DNA of 44,673 bases from Stenomitos rutilans HA7619-LM2 (GCA_019358945.1 JAHHIE010000054.1:1-44673); one strand, 5' to 3'. Numbered from the stretch's first letter, positions 18,395 to 27,017 are shown. A program made the numbers and translations. The notes: generated by a model from the letters alone, not told the origin.

Positions 18395-18538
18395 AGGTGG
18401 CAGAGGGCAGAAGGCGGAGGGGGTAGGGGAAGCGGGGGAAGCAGAGGAAGCGGGGGAAGCAGTTAGGAGACAGAAGGAAGGAGTCAGAAATAATTCAACA
18501 CTCCTCACTCAGCACCCCATACCCCACACCCCATACCC
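18395..18538. repeat. Purine-rich spacer with four 9-bp tandem repeats
   Basis: GGGGAAGCG and close variants are repeated four times at 18426-18461. The rest of the spacer is also GA-rich (plus strand) and then pyrimidine-rich towards 18540. It lies between convergent genes. No terminator stem is obvious. Confidence 0.7.
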
Positions 18539-19789
18539 TCAACTCGGCTCGGTTGGTACCTGCCGTTGGCTTTGGCGGCGGCTGAGTGAGACGTAGGTAC
18601 TCCAATTCAGCACTTTGCGACGCATTCTGGCTTTCATGGCTTTGGCGGCTAGCGTGTAGCCACCATCGGCACCATCGATAAAGTGCACCTGTGGCCCGTT
18701 GTATTCTCCAAAGACAAGGCAGGTCATCAAAGCACGATCGGTGACATGGGTACCATACACCAAATGACCAGCTTTGTACTGCGCTTCCAAATAGTTCACA
18801 AGCTGTTCTCGCTGCACTTTAGAGCCAGACATCACCATGCGTAACATATCGTCGAATTTTCGATAGTCAGTTGCTTCTGACAGGATTTTTTTATAGATGC
18901 CCCAATCCATTGTGCCAATTTTGAGCTTGAATTTCATAAAAACTAGCCCTAAAAAATTTGCCAATTTTATCTTCCATAGATACAAGCATTGATCGAGCCA
19001 TTTGCGCGACTTAGCACGTAGCTTTGTTTCTTTAATAAGATGCTTCGTTTTAAACGTAAGATTGATATTTTTATCATTAATTGGATGGTAATTCAAATCA
19101 TCACCATAGATCGTTTCGATCTGATCAATGACATTTTTGTAGGTCGTGCCCGCACGCTGAAGATGGTGCCCTGTTTCCAAAATGATCAAACTGAGAATTT
19201 CTTCGTGTTGACTGGGAATATCTTGCCATCGACACTCCAGGCCAGAAAGATCAACGCCTGAGAAGCCTTCTGTCGGATGTAAGCAATAGGGATTATCTGC
19301 ATTTGGCGCTTTGACTAGCTCGGTGGCGTAGGTGAGACCTCCACCTGTAAAAAAAGCTTGGTAATAGTTTTCTGAGACTCTTAACTTAGTGGCTTTAGTG
19401 GCATAACCAGCAGCCGTCACAATCGATACAGGTACAATACCAACTCGTAATTCTAAAGCGAATTCCGAATAGGCAAGTTGCTGAATGGCAAGCAACACTT
19501 TTTTGGCATTGACATAAAGAATGGGCGGAATGGCGATCGACGCTCCATCGCCTCCAAAAACATACGGAATATCGATCTTTTGCGCAACATTTAAAACGGC
19601 AATAATGGAGCAAGCACCAAGCAAATTTACATCTTTGTAACGACCTTGCTCGATCGCTTTCGTGGATTCAACAATGTCTGTGATGAGGAGATACCAATCG
19701 TTTGGCAGGGGGACGAAGTTATCTGGGTTGGTGATGTCAGAAAACTGTTTAATTGGCGCTAAATTTGAGTAAAAAGCTTCCGTGAACAT
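18539..19789 (-). CDS. DUF3095 protein with nucleotide-cyclase-like motifs
   Basis: A 416-aa protein of the DUF3095 family. The N-terminal half resembles the class III nucleotidyl cyclase fold: LLITDIVESTKAIEQGRY with a candidate metal ligand Asp38, then YVFGGDGASIAIPP, which looks like the second metal-binding strand. A second family block is GGGLTYATELVKAP. The C-terminal half (KWLDQCLYLWKIKL, YRKFDDMLRMVMSGS) is helical and followed by a conserved FIDGADGGYTLAA stretch. No catalytic activity has been assigned to my knowledge, so cyclase activity is only an inference from motif likeness. Cytoplasmic. Start ATG at 19789. Confidence 0.85.
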   Translation of the reverse strand: MFTEAFYSNLAPIKQFSDITNPDNFVPLPNDWYLLITDIVESTKAIEQGRYKDVNLLGACSIIAVLNVAQKIDIPYVFGGDGASIAIPPILYVNAKKVLLAIQQLAYSEFALELRVGIVPVSIVTAAGYATKATKLRVSENYYQAFFTGGGLTYATELVKAPNADNPYCLHPTEGFSGVDLSGLECRWQDIPSQHEEILSLIILETGHHLQRAGTTYKNVIDQIETIYGDDLNYHPINDKNINLTFKTKHLIKETKLRAKSRKWLDQCLYLWKIKLANFLGLVFMKFKLKIGTMDWGIYKKILSEATDYRKFDDMLRMVMSGSKVQREQLVNYLEAQYKAGHLVYGTHVTDRALMTCLVFGEYNGPQVHFIDGADGGYTLAAKAMKARMRRKVLNWSTYVSLSRRQSQRQVPTEPS

Positions 19790-20126
19790 ACGTCATTCTG
19801 TCGCATTAGCAGCTTTAGCGTGAAACGGATTATCACTGTGTAGAGACCCTACGTTCGTGGACAGTATTTTTTCTTACACAATATAGGCTGATTATGGCTT
19901 AGAAGAAGCACGGATCGATACCGCGTTCCTACCTGGATTGGCAAGTGAAATCGCTGAATTGCCGCAAGCAGCCGTCAGCCTAGAATTTAGAGCTGAAAGC
20001 TGATAAGTCATTCGTGAAAAGGAAACTGTGTTGGACCTAACCAGTCATCAGCGGTCAGCCTGGAATTTAAAGCTGACTGCTGAAAGCTGGGCCAGAATCA
20101 TTTTTACAAAAAAAAAGGATTGCTAC
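19790..20126. repeat. Divergent spacer with a duplicated repeat unit
   Basis: CAGCCTAGAATTTAGAGCTG followed by AAAGCTGATAAGTCAT (from 19976) recurs as CAGCCTGGAATTTAAAGCTG followed by ACTGCTGAAAGCTG (from 20056). This is a diverged direct duplication of a dispersed cyanobacterial repeat. The ribosome binding site AAGGA for the downstream gene lies at 20115-20119. Promoters for both flanking genes should be here but cannot be placed. Confidence 0.55.
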
Positions 20127-21212
20127 ATGCCCCAACCCATTCTCTACATCGCTATCACCAATCATGGCTTCGGACATGCCACTCGTGCTGCGTCTGTAGC
20201 TGCCGAAATCCAGCGGTTATGCCCTGAAATCTTAATTATTTTGGTGACAACAGCACCCCGTTGGTTACTGGAGGCATACATTTCAACCGATTTTATTCAC
20301 CGTCCACGAGCCTTTGATGTGGGCATTTTGCAGGCGGATAGCGTCACGATGGATTTGCCTGCAACGCTGGAACGGCTGAAACAGCTCAGGGCGCAGCAAA
20401 ACAGCTTGATTGCCTCTGAGGTGAACTTCATTAAGCAAAATCGGGTGGGGCTGATTCTGGCAGACATTCCGCCGCTGGCAGCCTTGCTAGGAAAGACGGC
20501 CCAGGTGCCGTGCTGGATGATGAGCAACTTTGGGTGGGATTTTATTTACCGTCCTTGGGGCGGCGAATTTGTAGACGTGGCGGATTGGATTGCGGACTGC
20601 TTTAGCAAGTGCGATCGCCTCTTTCGCCTACCCCTGCATGAACCGATGAGCGCCTTTCCCACGATCACGGATGTCGGGCTGACGGGTGGAACGCCCCGCT
20701 ACAGCGTTGCCCAACTGCGAGAGACCTTTGGGGTGAAGGCTGAAGTCGATCACACTGTGCTGATGACCTTTGGCGGTTTAGGCTTGGCGCAGATTCCCTA
20801 CCAAAACTTGCAGCAGTTTGTGGATTGGCAGTTTTTGACGTTCGATCGCACTGCACCTGACCTGCCCAATCTGATCAAAATTGCTGACAATCACTATCGC
20901 CCCGTCGACCTCATGCCCGTCTGCGGTCGCTTGCTCTCAAAGCCTGGTTACAGCACCTTTTCGGAAGCCTGCCGCTTGGGTACGCCGATCGTCTCCATCA
21001 CCCGCGATGATTTTGCCGAAGCCGCCATTTTGCTCGATGGCATTCAGGATTACGTGCCATCGCAAATCCTCACGCCTACCGAGTTTTTTGACGGCAATTG
21101 GGAGTTTTTGCAGCAGCCGTTAAAGCCCACGCGATCGCAGCCTGTGATCACAGACGGCAATCAAGCTATCGCTCAAGCCGTGATTAATTACTTGATGAAA
21201 GCTGATAGCTGA
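20127..21212 (+). CDS. GT-B fold glycosyltransferase-like protein
   Basis: A 361-aa protein with a GT-B type N terminus, YIAITNHGFGHATRAASVAA, whose Gly-rich HGFGHATR loop is like that in MurG-type glycosyltransferases and the N-terminal part of sugar kinases such as arabinokinase. The C-terminal half contains TFGGLG, a RPVDLMPVCGRLLSKPGYST motif and SEACRLGTPIVSI, the usual nucleotide-sugar binding region of this fold. Start ATG at 20127 is chosen because of AAGGA at 8-12 bases upstream; the frame opens 33 codons earlier in repeat DNA. No signal peptide or membrane segment. Donor and acceptor sugars are unknown. The gene ends 15 bases from the convergent ABC-ATPase. Confidence 0.8.
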   Translation: MPQPILYIAITNHGFGHATRAASVAAEIQRLCPEILIILVTTAPRWLLEAYISTDFIHRPRAFDVGILQADSVTMDLPATLERLKQLRAQQNSLIASEVNFIKQNRVGLILADIPPLAALLGKTAQVPCWMMSNFGWDFIYRPWGGEFVDVADWIADCFSKCDRLFRLPLHEPMSAFPTITDVGLTGGTPRYSVAQLRETFGVKAEVDHTVLMTFGGLGLAQIPYQNLQQFVDWQFLTFDRTAPDLPNLIKIADNHYRPVDLMPVCGRLLSKPGYSTFSEACRLGTPIVSITRDDFAEAAILLDGIQDYVPSQILTPTEFFDGNWEFLQQPLKPTRSQPVITDGNQAIAQAVINYLMKADS

Positions 21213-21227
21213 TGGCTAATAACTGAT

Positions 21228-22916
21228 TCAACCTCGAATTGCTCGCCACCGATTGATCGCTGCTGCCAACTCAAAGCGGCGAAAGTGAGCGAAATCACCG
21301 TTAGGAAACCCGGTGAGGTCATCGAAGCCACCTGCGACGATATCTGCCATTGCGTAATCGAGAACTTCGGTGAGAGGACGGTTGCCGCCGAGGTAGTGCT
21401 GTTGGAGGTAAAGCAGTGTGGCAGCGATCGCGCGTAGCTGCCCCGTTTCGGCAATTTGCTCAACCGCTGAGAGGTCAATTTCATCGTGACCGAGAACAAT
21501 GGTGTCTAAATCGCGGACTTTGCGTTTGGGGGGACGATCGTTGTTTGTAGAAGACTGAACAGAGAGAAAACGTGGTGTCAGTGTTCCAAACTGGGTGCCG
21601 CCTTCAGGAGCGCGATCGGTCGTGTACTGCTGCGCGATCGCCTGTGCCTGTGCGGTCATTTCCTGCGGTTGAAAGTCTTGCATGGCAATGACCGTATCCG
21701 CCACATCAAAGTAGTCACCGCTGCCACCCATCACCAGAATGGTTGAGACGCCATATTCGGTGTACAGTTGGCGCACTTTGTCAATAAACGGTGTGATGGG
21801 TTCGCGGTCTTTCGCAATCAGTGCCTGCATCCGGCGATCGCGGATCATAAAATTTGTCGCTGCCGTATCTTCATCAATCAGCAGTAGCTTGGTGCCTGCT
21901 TCTAGAGCTTCGATAATGCTGGCGGCTTGAGATGTGCTGCCACTCGCATTTTGGGTAGAAAACGGCGTGGTCGATCGTCCCAGTGGCAAATGGTTGATAA
22001 ATGGCGATAGATTGACTCCCGCCACACTGCGTCCATCTTCTGCCCGGACTTTGACCGCAGCAGACTCGGTCAACACAAACTCGCGTCCATCATCAGGAAT
22101 ATGAGTGTAAACGCCTAGCTCGATCGCCCGCAGTAGCGTCGATTTTCCGTGATAGCCACCCCCCACAATCAGCGTCACGCCTGCAGGAATGCCCATGCCC
22201 GTAATCACCCCTCGATTGGGGCAGGTGAACTCAACTCGCAGAGAGGCGGGTGATTGGAACGGAATGCCATCAAGCAACGGGCGATCGTCCACACCACTCC
22301 GACGAGGCAAAATAGCACCATCGGCAACAAACGCAACCAGGCTCTGATCCACCAACTGTTGCTGTAGCCAAGCCGCATCTTCTGCAACTTCGACATGACG
22401 TTGAATGGCACCAGCATTCAGGGCACGATACAGCACCCGATCGATCAATTGGGGTAAATCATCACACAATAGCTCCGCTGCCTGAAGCCCTGCCACCCGT
22501 CGCCCAAAAGCAGGCAATCCCACCACAAACCGAATTTCTAACCACGCATCATCAATAAAGGCTGCGGTACGTTCGAGAATCGTCTGCTTGGGTTGAGCAA
22601 TTGCAATTAGCCCACTGCTACCGTTCCCCCGATGTTGACGCATGGATTGAGCCGCCTGATCAAACTGACGAGTAATGTAATCCCGCAGCGCAATGGCTCG
22701 ACTGGGGTTGCGGTATAGATCCTTGGAAAAGCTCGCGATCGTCTGCGGTATCCTCACTCGGCACTGACTCGGTGACGCAAACGGATCACCCTGGATGCGA
22801 TCGAGCAGCAGCGTGAAGTCCGCAAACTCGTAGCTTCCCCTAAGGTCTTTGTACGCCTTGTAGTTTTGCTGGTCGAGCCGATGCAAAAGCAGGTGCAGAG
22901 AAGCTTGGGTTGACAT
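21228..22916 (-). CDS. ABC-class ATPase domain protein (predicted ATPase)
   Basis: A 562-aa soluble ATPase of the ABC_ATPase family that occurs as a single long protein without a membrane partner. Walker A is VGGGYHGKSTLL, the signature-like segment is NASGSTSQAASIIEAL, Walker B is LLLIDEDTAATNFM, and the H-loop-like part is STILVMGGSGDYFDVAD. The N-terminal region (LLHRLDQQNYKAYKDLRGSY) and the 130-residue C-terminal helical domain are also typical of the family. I chose ATG at 22916 because translation upstream of it is low-complexity Pro/Cys/Ser from the G-rich spacer. Function is not established; no partner gene is seen next to it. Confidence 0.88.
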   Translation of the reverse strand: MSTQASLHLLLHRLDQQNYKAYKDLRGSYEFADFTLLLDRIQGDPFASPSQCRVRIPQTIASFSKDLYRNPSRAIALRDYITRQFDQAAQSMRQHRGNGSSGLIAIAQPKQTILERTAAFIDDAWLEIRFVVGLPAFGRRVAGLQAAELLCDDLPQLIDRVLYRALNAGAIQRHVEVAEDAAWLQQQLVDQSLVAFVADGAILPRRSGVDDRPLLDGIPFQSPASLRVEFTCPNRGVITGMGIPAGVTLIVGGGYHGKSTLLRAIELGVYTHIPDDGREFVLTESAAVKVRAEDGRSVAGVNLSPFINHLPLGRSTTPFSTQNASGSTSQAASIIEALEAGTKLLLIDEDTAATNFMIRDRRMQALIAKDREPITPFIDKVRQLYTEYGVSTILVMGGSGDYFDVADTVIAMQDFQPQEMTAQAQAIAQQYTTDRAPEGGTQFGTLTPRFLSVQSSTNNDRPPKRKVRDLDTIVLGHDEIDLSAVEQIAETGQLRAIAATLLYLQQHYLGGNRPLTEVLDYAMADIVAGGFDDLTGFPNGDFAHFRRFELAAAINRWRAIRG

Positions 22917-22984
22917 GGGGGGGAGGGGGGAGCAGGAGGAGCGGCGGGGGCAGAGGGAGCACAGAGAGCGAGGGGAGCAGGGGG

Positions 22985-23245
22985 GAATTTGAGGTGGAAG
23001 GAGCAAAGTTTGAACTCGGAGTGTCGAGCTTGGAGGTCAGAGTATCGAGTTTAGAACTTGGAGTGCTGAACTCAGAGGTTAGATTGTCAAGCTAAGAGGT
23101 CGAAGTGTCGAGTCTAGAACTCGAAGCATTGGGCTTGGAACTCGGAGTGTCGAGCTTAAAGGTTGGAGTGTCGAGCTTGGAACTCGGAGTGTCGAGCTTG
23201 GAACTTAAGGGATGGAAGTTTGAGCTTGAAAGGTTGGGCTTAGCG
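22985..23245. repeat. Heptamer-periodic repeat array, orientation A
   Basis: About 37 consecutive degenerate 7-mers, each roughly A-R-N-T-N-N-G on the plus strand, such as AGCTTGG, AACTCGG, AGTGTCG, AGGTCAG and AGGTTGG. Some are organised in a 21-bp higher order (AACTCGG AGTGTCG AGCTTGG repeated). The phase is kept for about 250 bases. Long frames in it translate to seven-residue repeats such as SSLELGV, but these are a by-product of the period. The region 22917-22984 before it is G/A-rich. It resembles the short tandemly repeated heptamers (STRR) known from filamentous cyanobacteria. Confidence 0.85.
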
Positions 23246-23362
23246 TGTTGCCTTTCCCTCCTGCCCTCTGCCGTCTGCCTCCTAACCACCTGTGCTGGAG
23301 TAGCGTGTAAAGATAGTAGCTAGGCGCTGAACGATCGCGCTGAGTTTTGAGCAGGGTTGAGT

Positions 23363-23602
23363 ATGACGACAGAAGTGATTAAGCTGGATCAATTTTTGAA
23401 GGCGGTTGGCATTGTATCGACGGGTGGACAGGCGAAACTGCTGATCCAGTCAGGAGAGGTAAAAGTCAATGGGACAGTAGAAACGCGTCGGGGACGCAAA
23501 CTCGTTCTGGGCGATCGTGTCTCTACGATGGGCGAAACCCTTAATGTCGAACCCTCAACCCTTCAAGCACACAATACCAATGAGCCAAACCCCTGGGCAT
23601 GA
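23363..23602 (+). CDS. S4-domain RNA-binding protein
   Basis: A 79-aa protein of the small S4 type (YaaA/RqcP-like). The S4 fold covers residues 5-65: LDQFLKAVGIVSTGGQAKLL, IQSGEVKVNG, RRGRKLVLGD. It is expected to bind structured RNA, probably rRNA or tRNA. The start is ATG at 23363 with AGGG eight bases upstream; TTG at 23357 is also open. The C-terminal 15 residues (HNTNEPNPWA) are not conserved in the fold. It sits between two inverted repeat arrays and is convergent with purS, so no operon partner is visible. Confidence 0.85.
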   Translation: MTTEVIKLDQFLKAVGIVSTGGQAKLLIQSGEVKVNGTVETRRGRKLVLGDRVSTMGETLNVEPSTLQAHNTNEPNPWA

Positions 23603-23639
23603 ACCTTCCCCCGACTCCCGATTCCCGATTCCCGATTCC

Positions 23640-23915
23640 CTACTCCCTCACACTGGTGGGCATCTCCTGCAAATCAAACCGATAATTCTCAATGACCGGG
23701 TTTGCCAGCAGTTGATCGCAAATGCGATCGATTTGTTCGCGGGCGACTGCTTCGCTTGCCGCCTCTAAAGTCAATTCAACGTACTTGCCAATGCGGATTT
23801 GAGCCACATTCTCATACCCCATGTGTTTCAGCCCAGACTGTACGGCTGTCCCGGCAGGATCAAGAACCGACGGGCGCAAAGTAACATAGATTTGAGCATG
23901 ATACGTTTGAGTCAC
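23640..23915 (-). CDS. purS: Phosphoribosylformylglycinamidine synthase subunit PurS
   Basis: A 91-aa protein. PurS is the small structural subunit of the three-part FGAR amidotransferase (PurL-PurQ-PurS) in purine synthesis. Typical features are the opening YHAQIYVTLRPSVLDPAGTA, VQSGLKHMGY, VRIGKY-like IRIGKYVELTLEA and CDQLLANPVIENYRF. Length is normal. purQ and purL are not in the window, so purS stands alone here. Start ATG at 23915; no competing start. The 37-base gap to the convergent S4 gene holds a CCCGATTC triplicate (about 23616-23638). Confidence 0.93.
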   Translation of the reverse strand: MTQTYHAQIYVTLRPSVLDPAGTAVQSGLKHMGYENVAQIRIGKYVELTLEAASEAVAREQIDRICDQLLANPVIENYRFDLQEMPTSVRE

Positions 23916-24087
23916 CGTTGTTTCCTGCTAGTGCGTTTACCGTTATTGATGCTACCGCTTTATGGAAGGCAGAGGGCAGGAGGCAGAGGCAGAGGGAGAA
24001 AGTTAAAGGATAAGGGATGAGGGATGAGGGATGAGGGATGAAGATGTGAGGTATGGGAGCAAAGCTTTCAGGTCCAGGCAGGACAGA

Positions 24088-24339
24088 CCGAGTTCCAACC
24101 TCGACCCTCCGACCTCCAAGCTCAACCTTCCAAGTTCCAAGCTCGACCTTTCGACCTTCAAGCCTAATTCTCCGAGTTCCAACCTCGACCCTCCGACCTC
24201 CAAGCTCGACCTTTCGACCTCCAAGCTCAATCGCTCGCGTTCAGAACTCAACCTTCCGTGGTCCAAGCTCGACCTTCCAACCTTAAAACACGATCTTCCA
24301 ACCTCAAAGCTCGATACTCCAACCTCAAAACTCAACGCT
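24088..24339. repeat. Heptamer-periodic repeat array, orientation B (inverted copy type)
   Basis: About 36 consecutive 7-mers in strict phase, such as CCGAGTT, CCAACCT, CGACCCT, CCGACCT, CCAAGCT and CGACCTT. Their reverse complements (AGCTTGG, AACTCGG, AGGTTGG) are the units of the array at 22985-23245, so the two arrays are inverted relative to each other and about 840 bases apart. It lies immediately upstream of the Zur-like gene, and the open frame that runs through it should not be taken as an N-terminal extension of that gene. The flank 23916-24087 has TGAGGGA direct repeats (24014-24040). Confidence 0.85.
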
Positions 24340-24404
24340 TCCTCCGCCTCCCCTGCCCCCTCTGCCGTCCTATTTCCTCCTCTCTCTCACTCCTCACCTT
24401 CTCC

Positions 24405-24812
24405 ATGAAAGCCAGTCGTACTCGCAGTCAGGAACGGATCATCAGCCTTCTTAAACATCTCGATCGCGCGATTTCGGCGCAGGATTTGTTTGTGGAGCTG
24501 CGGAACTGTGATCAGGCGATGGGGTTGGCGACGGTGTATCGGGCGTTGGAGGCGCTGAAGCTGGAGGGGGTGGTGCAGGCGCGGACGATGGCAAGCGGTG
24601 AGTCGCTTTACAGCCTGGTGCAGGAAGATCGGCATCATTTAACGTGCTTGCAGTGCGGCGGATCGATTCCGATCGATACATGCCCAGTGCATGAGCTAGA
24701 AGCGCAGTTAAACCAGTCTTATCAGTTCAAAATTTACTACCACATGTTGGAATTCTTTGGGCTTTGCACAGAATGCCAGGCGGCTGATGCCACAGGTGAG
24801 TCTGTAAATTAG
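24405..24812 (+). CDS. zur: Fur-family regulator, Zur/FurB-like
   Basis: A 135-aa metal-responsive repressor. The N terminus resembles cyanobacterial FurB/Zur (RTRSQERIISLLKHL), followed by the winged-helix segment GLATVYRALEALKLEGVV that reads DNA. The dimerisation domain has HHLTCLQCGGSIPIDTCPVH and the closing FFGLCTEC, so both structural Cys pairs for zinc are present. In cyanobacteria Zur controls zinc homeostasis genes. A CDF metal exporter is in the window 16 kb away; no link is shown. Start ATG at 24405; the longer frame upstream is repeat DNA. Zur versus PerR/FurA was judged by overall likeness only. Confidence 0.82.
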   Translation: MKASRTRSQERIISLLKHLDRAISAQDLFVELRNCDQAMGLATVYRALEALKLEGVVQARTMASGESLYSLVQEDRHHLTCLQCGGSIPIDTCPVHELEAQLNQSYQFKIYYHMLEFFGLCTECQAADATGESVN

Positions 24813-24869
24813 CGGAATACATTGCATTTCTGACTCAACAGCGGAGCAGCTTCAATTAAGTATTCGGGA

Positions 24870-24930
24870 GCCAGGAGTCAAAAGCCAGGAGTCAAAAGTC
24901 AGTTGCTCAAACCACTGCTGACTCCTGTAT
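24870..24930. repeat. 14-bp tandem repeat and hairpin after the Zur-like gene
   Basis: GCCAGGAGTCAAAA is repeated exactly (24870-24883, 24884-24897). CAGGAGTC can pair with GACTCCTG at about 24919-24926, forming a large stem-loop. It is a dispersed-repeat type structure and may also end transcription from the upstream gene; there is no T-run. Confidence 0.55.
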
Positions 24931-24991
24931 TCTGGCTTCTGGATTCTTCTCGCTTTGCCGTTATACTTCACTCGCATGGAAAACGCCATCA

Positions 24992-26320
24992 ATGACTACA
25001 CCCGCGATCGCTTCAGTTCAACCACTCCTCCATCAGGTAGCCTCACTTCTCGTTTATCGATCGTTACTTGATGACCCCATTGGGCAGGCGTTTTTGACCT
25101 TGCTGCAAGCCATTCGCCATGCCGAACGCAACACGGCTGCCGAAAATACCGAATGTTTGCTGGCGTATGGTGCTTGGTTTAGCGCGTTGGCGGAGGGTCA
25201 GCAAAGTTGGCAAGATCATCTACTCACCCAACTGTTGCACGCGGATAATCCGTTTACCCAGCAGGCACAGCACAGAGCGTTGAATGAACTGCCTCCGGCT
25301 CTGGTGGCAGCGGCTCGCCATGATCTTCAGGTGGTGCAACAACTGTATGCCTATGATAGTGAACAGTTGAGCCGAGCAGTTAAAGTGGCAGCGCATCTGA
25401 TGGTGGCTCCGGTGATCTGGCAGTGTGAAGCAACCGCAAGTTTGGAGTGGCTGCGATCGACTGTGCAATCTGCATCCAACTGGGGCGATGCCTTAGAGCC
25501 ACTTGCCGCCCACTATCACAAGCAGGGTGTGGGGCTGTTTGCTCAATACAAGGCGTTTCGCTGGCAGGCAGGAACATTGGTGGGCCTTGCCTATCCCGAT
25601 CGCGTGCAGGTCACGGATTTGGTGGGCTATGAGACTCAAAAAGAGGCACTGCTGAAGAATACGACGTTTTTGCTCAAGGGCTATCCGGCGCTGCATGTGC
25701 TGCTTTACGGCAGTCGGGGTTCGGGTAAATCGTCACTGGTGAAGGGGTTGCTGCATCGCTACGGAGAGGATGGTCTTCGCCTGATTGAGGTCGCCAAAGC
25801 AGACCTGACGGATCTGCCTGCGATCGTCGAGCGACTCCGAAACCTACCGCAGAAGTTCATCATTTTTGTCGATGACCTGTCGTTTGAGGAAGATGAGGAT
25901 GCGTACAAAGCTCTTAAAGTAGTGCTGGAGGGAAATCTAACGGCACGATCGCAAAACGTGGTGGTTTATGCCACTTCCAATCGACGACACCTGATTCGCG
26001 AGTTTTTTGGCGATCGTCCCCGTCCCAGTGATGGCGATGAAGTTCACGCTTGGGATACGGTGCAGGAAAAGCTTTCGTTTAGCGATCGTTTTGGCTTAAC
26101 CCTCACCTTTGAACCCGCTGACCAGAAGACGTATTTGCAGATCATTCACCACCTCGCCCAGCAAGCAGGGATTGCTCTGGAGCCACAAGCGCTAGAAGCT
26201 CAAGCCTTGCAATGGGCAACGCGACACAACGGGCGATCGGGCCGCAGCGCACGACAGTTTATCGATTTCCTCACCGCTGACTTAGCGGGAGTAGGGAATG
26301 GGGAAGAAGGTAAAGAATAA
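24992..26320 (+). CDS. DUF815-family AAA+ type ATPase
   Basis: A 442-aa soluble protein. The N-terminal half is helical, family-typical (LLVYRSLLDDPIGQAFLTLL). The ATPase part from about residue 205 has GYETQKEALLKNT, Walker A LLYGSRGSGKSSLVKGLL, Walker B KFIIFVDDLSFEEDE, and the DUF815 signature ATSNRRHLIREFF with SDRFGLTLTFEP. The sensor/arginine region ends GRSGRSARQFIDFLT. These ATPases are widespread but have no fixed role. The start ATG at 24992 is the first good one. No partner gene lies in an operon with it. A short spacer of 132 bases follows with no structure I can name. Confidence 0.9.
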   Translation: MTTPAIASVQPLLHQVASLLVYRSLLDDPIGQAFLTLLQAIRHAERNTAAENTECLLAYGAWFSALAEGQQSWQDHLLTQLLHADNPFTQQAQHRALNELPPALVAAARHDLQVVQQLYAYDSEQLSRAVKVAAHLMVAPVIWQCEATASLEWLRSTVQSASNWGDALEPLAAHYHKQGVGLFAQYKAFRWQAGTLVGLAYPDRVQVTDLVGYETQKEALLKNTTFLLKGYPALHVLLYGSRGSGKSSLVKGLLHRYGEDGLRLIEVAKADLTDLPAIVERLRNLPQKFIIFVDDLSFEEDEDAYKALKVVLEGNLTARSQNVVVYATSNRRHLIREFFGDRPRPSDGDEVHAWDTVQEKLSFSDRFGLTLTFEPADQKTYLQIIHHLAQQAGIALEPQALEAQALQWATRHNGRSGRSARQFIDFLTADLAGVGNGEEGKE

Positions 26321-26452
26321 GGATATCGCTAACCTCAACTTTTGTCTACTGACTTCTTTAAAAAACTAACAACATTCCCAACCATCCGCAGCAGATGATC
26401 TCGAATACTTGCAGATAACTTTGCAGCAATTGGGGGGATGTGATTGCTAACC

Positions 26453-27004
26453 TTACAGAATTGTTAGCGCAATATCTGTATCACAGAACTTGATAGGAAC
26501 TCCACTTTTGTTGGTAATAAAGCCGTCCAGTTTAAGTACATCTTCATCTACAGAAATTAAAACTTCTGCATCAAAGCTAATTGCACTTGCAACATGAAGT
26601 GCATCAGCAGCCCGTATATCCCTAACGTATAACTCCATATTACTTAACTGCTCTTCTACTGTTGTAGAGGTTAAATCAAGAACATTAATGCTAAAAAAAC
26701 GCACTGCTGTAATAGTTTGCGGAACAATAGAACGTGCAGCAAGAACTCGAATTGTACTTGCATTCACCATACCTGTAGCAACTGATGTGAGTTGTTTAAA
26801 CAAAGCTTCTTCAACTTCGTAGTAAGTTAAACTTGATGTTGCTACTGTGTGCAAAGAAGCTACTTTTTTAAGAACGTTTTCTGCATCTTCAAATAGCTTG
26901 TGAGGAGCACGTCCCCGACGATCTGTAGACCGCAAGCTTGAACCAGCAATTGCTTGTGCGCTAAGGTAATCTATGAAAACCCCTGTGTCAATGCAAACCT
27001 TCAC
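26453..27004 (-). CDS. PIN-domain protein, VapC-like (183 aa)
   Basis: A PIN-fold predicted ribonuclease. Visible acidic positions are Asp6 in VCIDTGVFIDYL, Glu in SLTYYEVEEALF, Asp in RDIRAADALHVASA and Asp residues in LISVDEDVLKLDG, matching the four-acid PIN site. It is longer than an average VapC (about 130-145 aa) because of an insert around residues 18-40 rich in Arg and Ser. Start codon is GTG at 27004. The second PIN gene lies only 13 bases upstream on the same strand, so they form a pair. Codons are more AT-rich than in the neighbouring housekeeping genes, which may mean transfer. No antitoxin gene is apparent. Confidence 0.8.
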   Translation of the reverse strand: MKVCIDTGVFIDYLSAQAIAGSSLRSTDRRGRAPHKLFEDAENVLKKVASLHTVATSSLTYYEVEEALFKQLTSVATGMVNASTIRVLAARSIVPQTITAVRFFSINVLDLTSTTVEEQLSNMELYVRDIRAADALHVASAISFDAEVLISVDEDVLKLDGFITNKSGVPIKFCDTDIALTIL

Positions 27005-27017
27005 ACCTGCTCGACCT

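Noticed and set aside
18387-18596. 69-aa frame over the purine-rich spacer
   Set aside because: Low-complexity Gly/Glu/Ala translation of the 9-bp repeats.
22910-23323. Open frames giving seven-residue repeats (SSLELGV type) over the first array
   Set aside because: They exist on both strands because a 7-base period gives a 21-base frame repeat; no start with a ribosome binding site and no family likeness.
22985-24339. CRISPR array
   Set aside because: No constant repeat with unique spacers; units are contiguous degenerate heptamers and no cas genes are near.
24003-24404. Similar repeat-coded frames over the second array and a longer N terminus for the Zur-like gene
   Set aside because: Composition is set by the heptamers; family homology starts at the ATG at 24405.
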